The notes under the pieces: generated by a model
The model's database searches: none
What the model was told of the DNA's origin: nothing
What the model saw: only the letters and a program-made list of their open reading frames with translations
Assembly (NCBI GenBank): GCA_001792895.1
Contig: MARA01000011.1
Location: 1-64,000 of the forward strand
Source of the DNA: Lentinus brumalis
Lineage: Eukaryota; Basidiomycota; Agaricomycetes; Polyporales; Polyporaceae
Length of the DNA: 64,000 bases
Direction of reading: 5' to 3'
Made by a program: the position numbers and the translations under genes
Shown here: piece after piece, positions 43,913 through 55,100 of the stretch
Layout: the number at the start of each line of letters is the position of its first letter
Numbering within the stretch: position 1 is the first letter of the stretch

Positions 43913-45016
43913 GGCGGCGCTGTCCCGCTGACCGTCTACCTACTCCATCTCTCCGACTTCGTTGCCGCCCGCTCACTTCATCCGCTTGTCTTCCACTGTC
44001 CGTATGTTTCTACCCCACACGATCTGCGCATTTACATGTACTCATGGCCACCCGGTGATGCTGGGTGGGCCCCGCATCATGCACGTTGGCCGCCTCTGGC
44101 GACATATCGATTAGACTAGTAATCGGACATGTACAACTTTCTGACAGGATTGGCATACTTGGACATACTGGCCCCCGGACGGAAGCACTGATCAAGATAA
44201 CGCCTACCATTCCGGGTGTCAGGTGAGGCCCGTGAGGATGTACTGTGCGCGGTATAGAGGTCAGTCTGGGCCCTGCTCGTCCTGCCTGCAGGCTACTAAT
44301 CTCCCTGGACGGTATGCAAACAGGCTTTTAGCATGTCTACCCACCTGTGTGTGTTGCTTCTCCACCCTCTCCGACCCTGTTCCTGCCCCCCGAGGGAGAG
44401 GTGGCAATCGCGGGTGCGAAAGCAGTGCTCCGCCTCGTGCCCGGTGCCGGTCGCAAGTGGCTTTGGAAGCCGCTCTCGTGCCGGAATACCCTGGCTCCAT
44501 CCGATTCCGAAAGCTTGCCTCTCTGTTCTCATCTCTCGCACAAGATCATTTTCGTAAGGCCTGCATAGATGGGCGCAGATATCCTCGGGTGATGTACCGG
44601 GCCATTCGCAGTCTAGCGCAGCATGAAACACGCGACGGAGCACACACGCAGAATACCCCAGATCTCCCATCTTCACGACTCTTCAGGACTCGGGTGGAGC
44701 GTGTGGCAACAAATGTGGTTGGACGCTCATGATTTCACGGTGTCACTGCAGGTCACTGCCTGCAAACTTCCGCACTATAAGTTCATGCCGCCATGCGCAG
44801 ACCTGCCTTCTCCAGCGCAGTACAAGACAGCTCCCGCTACTCCTCTTCCTCGCCGCCCACTAGTGCTACGGAGCTCTCCGCACTCCGTGTGGAAGCCCAC
44901 TGTACCTTGAGCTATCGTCCTCTTCCTTCTCTGACCAACCTCTCGATCAGACTCCGAGTCGGGCCTTAGCCCAATCCTACAAGCCTACTCCCCCTTGTGT
45001 CGCAGACATAGCCACC
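43913..45016. other. Intergenic region, about 1.1 kb
   Basis: Short ORFs on both strands overlap one another and show no domain or intron signals. No RNA gene recognised. Confidence 0.6.
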
Positions 45017-45738
45017 ATGTCACACACCGTCTCGCGCCGCCCCACCCGATCCTGAAGCGGGACTCGTCGCCGTTCAAGGCCGCACTCCCGTTCACCTCTT
45101 CATGTGGGTCTGCCATGTTCTCCCCACACGTCCACTTTCCCCCCACCCCGCGCATCGCCGCAACATATCCCGCGCACTCCCCCACGACGTATGACCGCAA
45201 ACCGATCATCGTGTCTCCGAACGTCGTCCAGCTCCCGCAGCGCGGCTCGCGGAGGATATCCACCCCGGCTGCCGACTTCGACTGCGAGCCCCGCGGACGG
45301 AGTCGGAGTCGTACGCGCGGAAGAGGGTCAGACCGCGCGGTCAAGGGCAGCTACTTCCACCCCCGCGCGTACGAGGCGTGCAATCCGGAGCCTCTGAGCG
45401 CCTCTTCGTCCGCCTTCGACCTCCCGTCCCTCGTCCAGGACCTGTCGCCCTCAGACGAGTCCGACGACATTGTCACCCCCCCTGGCAACATCGGTACCTC
45501 CGGGAAGTATGGATCCCTCGGGCACACCATCTCGCTCCATCTCCCCGATGCCCAGAAGGCGCGACATTCGCCCGTCGCGGACCCCCAGCACGCGGATTCG
45601 CCGTCGCTCAAATCGACCCCGCCCCGTCCCCATCCGCAGGGGAAGGCGCGCCCCAACCTCACGCAGGACAGGCGTGAATTGTGCGGGCAGCCCGCATTCT
45701 CCCCCGACCTCGACGAGGGTTGCCTCGGGGGCTTTTAG
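45017..45738 (+). CDS. Conserved basidiomycete protein of unknown function
   Basis: The ATG at 45017 has a strong context (GCCACCATGTC) and opens MSHTVSRRP. The frame then breaks at CCCC 45040-45043; with one more C it continues as PILKRDSSPFKAALPF. The total would be 723 nt, 240 aa, in one exon. Notable stretches are MFSPHVHFPPTPRIA, YDRKPIIVSPNVVQLPQRG and GSYFHPRAYEACNPEP, which resemble short motifs I associate with small basidiomycete proteins. The middle is Arg/Ser-rich (RGRSRSRTRGRG) and the rest disordered. No enzyme domain; function unknown. Confidence 0.75.
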
Positions 45739-46618
45739 CCCCTCTGGTGGGCATGCGCATGCATGCCGTGCTACATGCGAGCCTCCTCCACTTCACCGGA
45801 CGCCCATGACCCTATACCAGCACGTTCTTATACCACGACATGCCGATGATATCCATGTTTCCGAGAGGAGGTGCGGTGACATACGGTCTTGTAGCATGGG
45901 GCGAAAGGGAGAAGTACTCACTCGCTCGAATACAGGAGGACGCCAGCCGTCCTCCCGCTCATCTTGTTGTATCTGTATTCAATCGTTACGAATTTACCGG
46001 TTGCTTTCTGCGCTCATTGGACAGTCCTGTTGTAGCCATAACCTTTGGTTCTCGTTTTGAGGTTTGTACTAGAGGCATTTTGTTGGAATTTTCACGAGCT
46101 GTACTTGGTAAAGTAGATGCGTATCGACATGACTATTCGTGAGGACCGTTTCTAGAGCATTTCAGATCACTAGTATATAGTGATATAATGCTGCTCTCCA
46201 CTATTAGCCACAACTTAGCCATGTGCAGCACTGTTCGCAGATCACGTCGATAAGTGCTGTGCTGGCGGTCGAAGCTGCATGACGTCATAGCGCAAGATGA
46301 GCATCGTGCACTGTACACGTGTGAGGATGAGCTCATGATTAAGTACCTGCCTGCATGCTACGAGCACGGAAGAAAAGAACCGAGGAGTGTGATGCCGATG
46401 AGCATGACGCAACACTACACGAACCAAGTACAACCCCAAATTTCGACCAGTAGGCCCGTCTCCAGGTTTGGAGAATCGATTCCGATACCTTAGGCTCGCT
46501 TGCCAGCCTGTAAGTAGTTCCTCGTCCCTCAGGAAGACCGGCACCCCCTGTGCCGACTTACAACATCGCACTGGCAGCTGGTATGAATCGGAGGGACATA
46601 AGCAGAGTACTGTGGCCA
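45739..46618. other. Intergenic region between two convergent genes
   Basis: About 880 bases, relatively AT-rich, with no credible ORF. It should contain the 3' UTRs of both flanking genes. Confidence 0.65.
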
Positions 46619-47820
46619 CTATGCCTCTCGCCTACTACCGGCCTCTATGAAGGCCTTCCATGCTGCAACGATGGACTGAGGAGCGTCAGGGTTGACGAAC
46701 GCGGACATGTTATTGTAGCTGAAAGCCGCAGACTTCTCCGCCCGAACGAACATCTTCTCCTCCACAGCAGCAAGAGCTACCTCTCTCTCCTCCACCGATG
46801 CGCCCTTCGACACGGAGTCCACCAGCGCCAGACCGAGCTCGAGCCCGTCTAGCATAGCAAGGTTCGCCCCAGCGCCTGCGGCGGGACTCATCAGATGAGC
46901 TGCGTCCCCGATGAGTGTAATGCCAGCCTTGTGCTCCCATCGGTGACCGACAGGGAGGCGGTAGATCGGGCGTGGGTACACCGCAGCGTCGTCGCAGTGC
47001 TCAATGAACTTGCGCATCCACGCAGCCCATCCGCTGAAGAGCTCGAGGAGTGCCTTCCTCCCCTCCTTGGCCCCCCTGGGAAGTGCGGGTCCGCGCTGTG
47101 AATCCATGCGAAGGCGCGAATTCGTCCGTCGCCGTTCCGCTGGAAGGCCAGCACCCTGTTGTCCTCGGCGAGGAAGCAGCTTCCGAGGCCTACCGCATCG
47201 CGGACGTCCGCCATGCCGGGAGACGCAGCGATCTCTGGAGCGAGCGAGATCTCTGCGCCGGTGACTTCGTGGTAGATCGGCACGGCGGAGGAGACGAGCG
47301 GGCGAAGACGCGAGTTCGCGCCGTCGGCGCCGACGACGACGTCCGCGACAGTCACAAGACCGTTCGAGAAGGTGAGCTCGTGCTTGCCATTCTCGAGGGA
47401 ACGGATGGACGCGAGTTGGTGTCCCCACTTCATCGCGTCGGCTGGGACGGCGTCGACCATCATCTTCCGGAGCACATTGCGGTCGATCTCGGGGCGCGCC
47501 TCCTGCTCGTTTAGCGGATCCTTCTCGGTGAAGTGGAGCAGCGGGACGCCGTCCTTGCCTCCGATCCTCATCTCCTGCCCTTCGATACGGGAGTTCGCTT
47601 GGAAGGCTTCTTCCAGCCCGTTCTCGCGCAAGGCACGCTGTCCGCTCTCATAACCAAGGTCGAGCATGCTGCCGAGGTGCGCGCGTTCGCTCAGGTCAGC
47701 GTCGCGCTCGTGGAGCGTGGTCGGGATGCCGCGGCGGGCGAGGGTGAGGAGGAGGACGAGGCCGCCCATTCCCCCACCGATGATAGCGATGTTTGGGTGT
47801 GTCGAGGTAGCGGCAGACAT
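46619..47820 (-). CDS. FAD-dependent monooxygenase, TetX/salicylate-hydroxylase type, single exon
   Basis: The ATG at 47820 opens MSAATSTHPNIAIIGGGMGG, with the GxGxxG dinucleotide fold. The TetX-like LGSMLDLGYESGQRAL, the RNVLRKMM segment, the DG motif VVVGADGANSRLR and the GD motif LIGDAAHLMSPAAGAGANLA follow in order. The open span is 1202 nt; a single missing base in the C run at 47071-47076 (minus strand G run) would make 1203 nt, 400 aa, with no intron. Such enzymes hydroxylate aromatic or polyketide substrates using NAD(P)H and O2; the substrate is unknown. It shares a 1.2 kb divergent upstream region with the S10 carboxypeptidase. Confidence 0.9.
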
Positions 47821-49019
47821 AGCAGGCCTGCAGGAGAGCGGTCAATGGATTCATCCACACCAATGACTGTAGGGCAGAACTGTGGCGTACATGATCTAAG
47901 TTGAGGTTGAGTCTGTTATGTTCGTGTTGGACGGTAGTGAGCTGCTGCCAGCACAAACTTGTGGTCCTTTATACTCAGGGTGCCGCCGCGAATGTACTCT
48001 CGTGTTCAAGTCTCGGTGTCCGATATCCGATGTGCTCCTGGCGTGAACGGACCGAGCGTCTGGGCGGGACTCTGCCGCAGCCATACGACCGTTGTGCGCT
48101 TGAGACATGGGCTATAGTTGGGCCATCCTGAAAGCCATTCGTTGCAGAGCGATGTAATAGCTCTAAGAATAGGGCCAAACCGCCGGTGGTGACGAAGCAG
48201 CGCGCTGGCGACCGACGTCGCATTCTTCTGTCGCATGAACGCGTAAGTAACTGTCATAACTGCCATCGAGCATGTCTCAATCAGAGCTACCTGTGTCTGT
48301 GCTCGTCACATCTAGCTCAATGACTTCAACGTAAGTAGACGGCTGGTGTCCTCCGAGTCAGTGCTCACGTCGGCCAGCGCGTCAGTCTGAATGTACTTAC
48401 TCACAGTACCTCCGGGTTTGAAGTGACCATCCGCGACTAGGCACAATTCCCATTATTTCTTTGGCGGTCGGCGGTGAAGGTGCTGACTGAGGAGAACCAC
48501 ACGAGTGTCGAGAATCGAGAGCGGATTCACTTGGCCAGCGTTGCCTTATCAGATCAGATGCCGTCTGCCGATAAGATAAGATTCGCCCGGGCTTGTTCGG
48601 ACGAGCTGCTGTTCTCTCCGCTCGAACGATCAAAGTCAGTAAAGTCGCGTGTACTGACACGCACATGTGCCAGATGGCTGCCTCATACGGAGCTATAGTC
48701 TGCCGGCCTGGTTAACGTATCGAGAACTGCATAACACAGCGTCACTGGACTGCACTACGCTAGTATCCGGATGCAATTGAACAGCTTTCCTTGGATCGCA
48801 GTTCACCAGTATTCACTCGCAAGCTTGCTTGACCACGCCGCGGCGTGCCACGTCAGTTTTCTCAGTGATATCTGCGTCAATGCGTAGGCAACTCGTATGA
48901 AAGGTTGGTACGTGACGTACGTGAGACCCCCTTCCCCCCACACATCACGACATCCAACCTTACCAGGTCCTTGCGGTGTCTACCTGTACTTGACCCACCA
49001 CCTTCGCCACGGTAAAAGG
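47821..49019. other. Shared upstream region of monooxygenase and carboxypeptidase genes
   Basis: About 1.2 kb with no credible coding sequence. It holds a cluster of GATA motifs at 48545-48580. Confidence 0.6.
48545..48580. promoter_or_regulatory. Cluster of three GATAAG motifs
   Basis: CTTATC (48545-48550) and two overlapping GATAAG copies (48570-48580) lie within 36 bp, head-to-head, about 440 bp upstream of the carboxypeptidase. Fungal GATA factors (nitrogen or iron regulators) bind such clusters; binding here is inferred only. Confidence 0.4.
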
Positions 49020-50921
49020 ATGCAGTGGTTTTCTCTTGTATCTGCCCTGGTGGTGTCCGACTTGCTAACCACTCAGGTGAGCGCAAACGCTCCACAAGTT
49101 GGCCCGGCACAGGCCATCTTGTCCCCGTTTGATGACTCGGAGGCCCCAACGTCCGTTGATGCTGGTGCTGGTGGGAACGAGTTCACATCCATGTATGTAA
49201 TCAACTCTTATGGCGCACTATGTAAGTCTTCGTGCTTGCTTGACATATCTGCACTGACATCAGTCATCGCCAGACGAGCAGTTCGCTCACCCTGCTTTCT
49301 CGGAATATCGTTTGCGAGTTGCTCGTCCAACCCTATGTGATCCCACAGTGAAACAGTAATCCGGCTACCTTGACATCTCGGACACCCGCCATCTCTTCTT
49401 CTGGTATGTGGACAGTGTGCTCCGCGTGGTCCTGGACTCGCACAATGCTCACTCAACTGCGAAACAGGTTATTTGAAGCGCGAAAGGACCCTGAGTCTGA
49501 TCCGCTCATGATGTGGCTCAACGGCGGACCGGGATGCAGTTCGACGACGGGTATGCTCTTCGAGAACGGCCCCTGCACTATAGTTGACCCAAACACGACC
49601 GTCCCGAACCTGCACTCATGGAACAACGTCGCCAACATGCTCTTCCTCGACCAGCCCGTCGGGACCGGCTTTCAAAACGCTTCGGACGGGTCCAAGGTGG
49701 ACACCCTCGCCGATCTCGCGGTCGACGTCTATACATTCCTCCAGCTCTTTGTCTCGCGATTCCCCGAGTACGCCGGGAAGCCCCTACACCTTGCAGCTGA
49801 GAGCTGGGGTGGTCACTACGGGCCCAACATCGCGAGCTACGTGTACAAGATGAACAAGCAGCGGATATATGCGCCTTGCCTCGGGCAGAAGCACATCGAT
49901 TTTGCGTCGCTCATCCTCGCCAACGGCTTGACGGAGCCGCTGACCCAATTTGGCTCTATTCCGGATTACATGTGCGAGTGGCACCATATCCGCCGTTCGA
50001 GCAGGACAGCAATCAGTGCAAGGGGCTGAGGTTGGAGACCCCGCTCTGCACAAAGATGATTGAGGCGTGCTACCGGTTCCCATCGAAGGCGACATGCAAC
50101 TCCGCAACACAGTACTGCTGGCTCCGTGTTCTCTCACCGATGGCATGTGAGTTTCCGGCATCCTAGAGAGCGTGTAGAGTACATGATAGTCTAATCACCG
50201 TTGACTATCTCAGTGACTGGAGTCAACCCGTACGATCTGCGCGAGGAGTGCAAGGAAAAAGAAGGTACTTGCTACGTCGAGATGAACTGGATCGTAGATT
50301 GGACGAACAGCCCGCGCGTGAAGCGCGAATTGGGTTTTGACGCCGCACCTGTACCCTTCGTTCACTGCAACTTGACCACGAACCGTGCGTTCTACGCTGA
50401 AGGTCCATGCGCAACAGTGCATCGTTGCTGCCGCGTCTGGTGAACGACGGCATGCGCTTGCTTGTTTTTGCTGGTGATACTGGTGCGTCAGATGCATGTA
50501 TCGTTTCGTTGGGCCTTCAACCTGAATCGCCTCTGTACTAGATGGTGTCTGCAACTACCTTGTTGGTGCATCCATGCACTTTGCCGCCGACTTCGCCGAC
50601 CGCGGTGGGGAAAGGCAGCAGCGGCTTCTTGCTGAACTCTTCATGGTGCTTATGTTCGAGCTTGTGCATCCACCGCTCGACACCCTAGAAGATAATGGTG
50701 AGTCCCCTAGTCGCAGGAGATCGCGCAGCGCAGGCGGGCCAGGAGCCGGCAACGTCACCTTCGTGCAGATCTTCGATGGCGGGTGAGTGCCCTCATATAC
50801 TCCTGTTGGTCCCCGTTTGTCTCGCTAGTCTAACGCAAATATAATTGTACCCGCCAGACATATGGCCCCACACGATCAACCCGAGACGACTTTGGTGAGG
50901 CAATTGCTCCTTCTGTCTTGA
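49020..50921 (+). CDS. Secreted serine carboxypeptidase, peptidase family S10 (with an in-frame stop)
   Basis: The ATG at 49020 starts a signal peptide (MQWFSLVSALVVSDLLTTQVSANA). S10 features in order: CDPTVKQ then SGYLDISDTRHLFFW, WLNGGPGCSS, LFLDQPVGTGF, nucleophile AAESWGGHYGP, the Asp region LLVFAGDT-DGVCNY, and the His exon HMAPHDQPE near 50860. All three catalytic residues are present. Two defects: a TAA at 49357-49359 replaces the usual Tyr after TVKQ, and at GG 49980-49981 one base seems missing (MCEW then APYPPFEQD). The second fits the G/C-run pattern; the first does not, so this copy could be a real null allele or carry a base error. Confidence 0.85.
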
Positions 50922-51324
50922 CTGCGGCCTGACGTGAGTACACTGTCTAGAACATGATCACAAGATGGGTTCACAACGCCCCGTTCGACGTGATCGGGTG
51001 ATGAGGTCCCAGGGACCCGTATGTCAGTTAGGACTCCAGAAGGTTGCGGACTTTGGAATAAAATGTAACACCCACCCCTCGGGCCCCTTATGAGCTCTCT
51101 TCCAGATGGCGTGTTGGAAATTGGCAAACCGGGAGCTATGCTGTCGCCAAGCTCATGGTGGACTACTGAGCCACTTCGGCGCGACGCGTCTCGCGTTTCG
51201 CGCCTGTGGCTGGATCACGTGTCTTACACGCGTTTGGGTTGCCTGTTCGAGGTTCGTTGCGCCTCTTCCCCTCACCATCGCGTTGCTCGAGCGACCGGCC
51301 TGTACATCGACCACATCGCCTCAG
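50922..51324. other. Short intergenic region
   Basis: About 400 bases between the carboxypeptidase and the coiled-coil gene. An ATG at 51106 is in frame with the next gene but the added residues look non-coding. Confidence 0.5.
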
Positions 51325-52192
51325 ATGCGACGCGCACAAAGTGTCAGAAACCATGCTAGGCCATCACTGGCTCTCGGTGCAGACGATCTCGGCGTTCTGA
51401 AAGAAGACGAGTCGGTGGAGGGTGTACTTCGTCGGCAACTGCTTGACAAGGACAGGGAGTGCGACCGGGTGCGCACACAATGTAGATCTCCCCGATTAAC
51501 ACGAGAAGTGACCGTGATTACAGCTACAAATCCAGATACAAACGCTGCAGGCTCAGCTGGCCCAGCGTCCACCACTCGAGAAGGTCCAGGCCCTGGAGAA
51601 GGAGTACACGAGCCTGGAGCTCATCCTTCAGGGCACACAACGCGAGAACGAGCGATGCATGGCGGAGCTTGAGAGGTGAGTACATCACGCCGTTCCAGAT
51701 ACGCGACCGCCTACATCCAGAACGTCGGCTTCTCACAGAGGAAAGGTACGAGAGAAGATGCTGGAGCGCGAACTCGAGAAACTCGCGGGTGCTAACTGGC
51801 AAGTGAGTCTTTCTGATCCCTGATCCAAGTGCAGATCGCCGCTCCGAGCTAATGCATGCGAAACAAACTGCTAGACTAATCTGGACATTGCACCTTCGCC
51901 CGCCTCTGGTTTCCACGCGCGAGCCGCCAGCCTTGCGAACGCGGGGAAGCCGATTGCACCAGCTCATGACAAGTCCGCCTTGTCCGCGTCGACATCTGGT
52001 CCATCGAACTCGGAGGCGAGCGTCGAGGCCACGAAGGCGTACCTCGAGCAGGTGCGGCTCGCGATCCTTGGAATGGAGCAGCGCATGCAGTCGCGCGAGG
52101 ACAAGCTCGCTAAGCACATCGAGCGTGCCGAGGCTGAGGGGGCACGGTTCGAGGAGATCCGCAAGCAGGTCTCGCCTGCGACCAGCTCATGA
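51325..52192 (+). CDS. Coiled-coil protein of unknown function, four exons
   Basis: Exons 51325-51468, 51524-51675, 51739-51802 and 51875-52192 give 225 aa with consistent phases. It starts MRRAQSVRNHARPSLALGAD. The middle is a long coiled coil (LRRQLLDKDRECDR, LQAQLAQRPPLEKVQALEKE, EKMLERELEKLAGANWQ). A Ser/Ala linker leads to a second helix (EQVRLAILGMEQRMQSREDK). It has the look of a small conserved fungal scaffold protein; I cannot name it. An earlier in-frame ATG at 51106 is possible. Confidence 0.75.
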
Positions 52193-55100
52193 GATTTGAG
52201 TTGACGAGTCGCCGTGTTTACTCACATCCATCGCTGCATGTCTGCCCTACCACCACACTCTCTGAGTCTCCATTGTCACTCCGTGTCTTCTAGCGCCTTG
52301 GCATATGTCGCATCTCCGAGTCGAATCTCTGTAGCAATATGTACTAGTACGGAATCGGATCTGGCCATACCCGCAATCATCCATTCACACCCCCTGCCGA
52401 TCATATTCATGTCCACGCAGTGCCCCCGCTGAATTAGCCTCGCAGGCCGACCAGGACGTCGCCGTGCTCGGGACCGAGCGCGACCGAACTTGCCCGTGCA
52501 GCGTCGTACTTACGTCTGCAGAGCTATAAGTCCTCCAGACAGACGCTTGAGAACCATACGTATGGTTCACACGTCCTTGAGGCCGCGAGACGAGCAGGAT
52601 CCTCGCTAGCTCAACCGGGTCCACTAAGACGGGGGATCGCCTGCCATGGTCCTGACAGCCACTGAATGTGGAAGTAGCAAAGCCCAACCTTGACTTGACG
52701 TGTCGTCCACTATACCATAGGTTGCACGGCTTCGAAGGCGGAGAACTGCTGCGAAGTCCGGCTGACCCAGCACGAAAAGGAAGGCGTACCACGGCGGTGT
52801 GGAACCCCGTCAGCTAGGATAGCGATAGTCTCATGCGCGTACGCCTCAGTCGAGTACGCCTCGCTTCCATTTGACTGCGCACGGAGCTTCACACAGCGTC
52901 GCAATTTCGCAATGAGCCAGTGAGAACGACCGCACGATTGAGCGCTAGACGACGAATGCTTCAGTGGAGAGCAACGGGTCAATGGCGGATACACGTACGG
53001 TACGGCTGCAAGGGAAGCGCCCCGAAGACACATAGGGGGCTTCTCTATGTGCCGGCGATCTGATTGAATTGGTCAGGGAGCGGCGGCAAGCACGAGAGGT
53101 GGGAAGGTGTGCTCCTCCTCCTGCGGGCGACTGGGGACACGGAGATGGTTCTCTGTCCCGCCATGCCAGGCGTGAGTACGATTGGCTCGATAGCTTCGCC
53201 AAGATGTAGGGCATGCCGGCAGCCTGCCTGTGCGAAGCCGGCATCGTTCCATCCGCTGCTCAAGACTTTAGCTTCCCTCGAGGCTGTAGGCTGCGGAGAG
53301 CGCAGGACGTAACACGAGGGCTTCACAGAGCTGCGCCTTCCATCTCAGCAATGGTCCTCCAGTGTGGATGGAAGCGGAAGGGAGTCTACTCAGGAAGACA
53401 AGAAGCAGCCGTCGCGACCGGGCGAGGCGAACGAGGGCCCACTGTCGTCAATTGCACAGCAAACGTGCATCTTGGACCCTGACATATGACCATGGCGGAG
53501 GAGGAAGGCAGCTGTCAGTAGGGAAGACATTGAAATCGGGATAGGAAAACTTGGCCTGAGCGACGACGGCGTGGGTGCACTTGAGGGTCATAGGACCGCC
53601 GTGGTGAAAGACCCTGAGGCTCATGTGTAACACCGATCCGGTCTGTCTCGTGAGCGGTCGTCAGCTACATTCCCCTGTGCCGGTAGTACCAATCGCGGAT
53701 ATGCAAGCGTATCAACGAGCTGCTCACTAGCGCTCCAATGCAGCTCGCAACGGCGTGGCATGTAATCTCCAATTCGACGGAAGACTTGCACCATGTATGG
53801 CAGAGCACCGGCCGACGGCGAGTAGAGTAGCCTTCACGCCTCGTCGCCAAACGTCTGGCACGGCTGGACTTGTAAAGGTTAGAAGGCGGGCAGGACGGGT
53901 ATGCAGGGCCCTTACCGTCGGGGCGTCATTAAGAAAATGACGGCATTGCAACGCTAGCCGAGGCAGCTGCATGTGCTGAGCAACAGCGTTTGATATTGCA
54001 CGGGTAGGCATCACTAATGAGCTGCAGACATGCAGCAACCGGTAGCACCTCAGTGTCAACGGCCTGCACAGATGTCACAAAGCGCGACCGTAAGTGATGG
54101 TAAATGCTCCATGCGGTCGGTGCAGCGACAGATCTGCCGTGATCACTGGTATCAGCAGTGCGACAAAATGACATGGTACATGGCCACGTACCGCAGTGCA
54201 CATGGTCCCCCATAGACGTATACCCTCTGCAGAACGACCTGGGCGGCTCCCAGACGTCAAAATCGTTGACGTTCTGCCAACCCCACTGTCAACTCAGTAC
54301 TGCGTGGTTAGCATTGCGTCAGGCAAGCTCAATAGGGATCACGGGCTTGAGATAAGCCGCTCACCAGTCGTGTGCAGGCGGGTTGGCATTTCATCTGGAC
54401 AAGCCAACCCAAGCGATTGCATGCTGGGGAGTTCGATCAACATCGCAGCATCTTCTGATCGAAGGAAAACACACCAACGCAAGAAATCGCGCTGAACGCG
54501 ACACTAGGCCCATGGTAAGAGTCTTGTCACGCTCCTGGTATCCGCAAATTCCCGTCCCCGACCAGTGCCAGGAACGAACCGGGCCCGGAACGCCGTGCCA
54601 CCAACACCAGTCTATCGCAAACCCCAAACGCAAGCGGCGGAGCCACCCACTGCAAAAGCGCACATCACATAGCCTCAAGTAACGAAGCAACGACCGGGTC
54701 CTCTCTGGACACCACTAGGCGCGGTCAGTACGTATTCGAAGCCAGTACATATGCAGACGGGCTTACCCTCTAGGGATTTCCCCTTCCCCATTGCCCGCCA
54801 GGAGGTCGTGGGCCCCGCGGAACAAGCACGCGTGCGCTAGCGGCGGAACGTTGCGAGCTAGCCGATGTCGTCGAGTGTAGACTCGCGGGCTGCGCTCCCT
54901 GCGCTCACCGGGTCGGCACGATGCGTGTTCCGAGGTGGTTTTGCCGCGTCTGCGATTTACGGGAGGAGCTGGCTCGCAATCGGCGTACGTACGAACGCCA
55001 CCAGGGCACCGCACTACGACCGTCGGGGACACGAGGGCCACGCAGCGGGTACCATCCACGTCTCGAGTCGCGCGGTCGTCACGGTGGCGGCCACGAGGTA

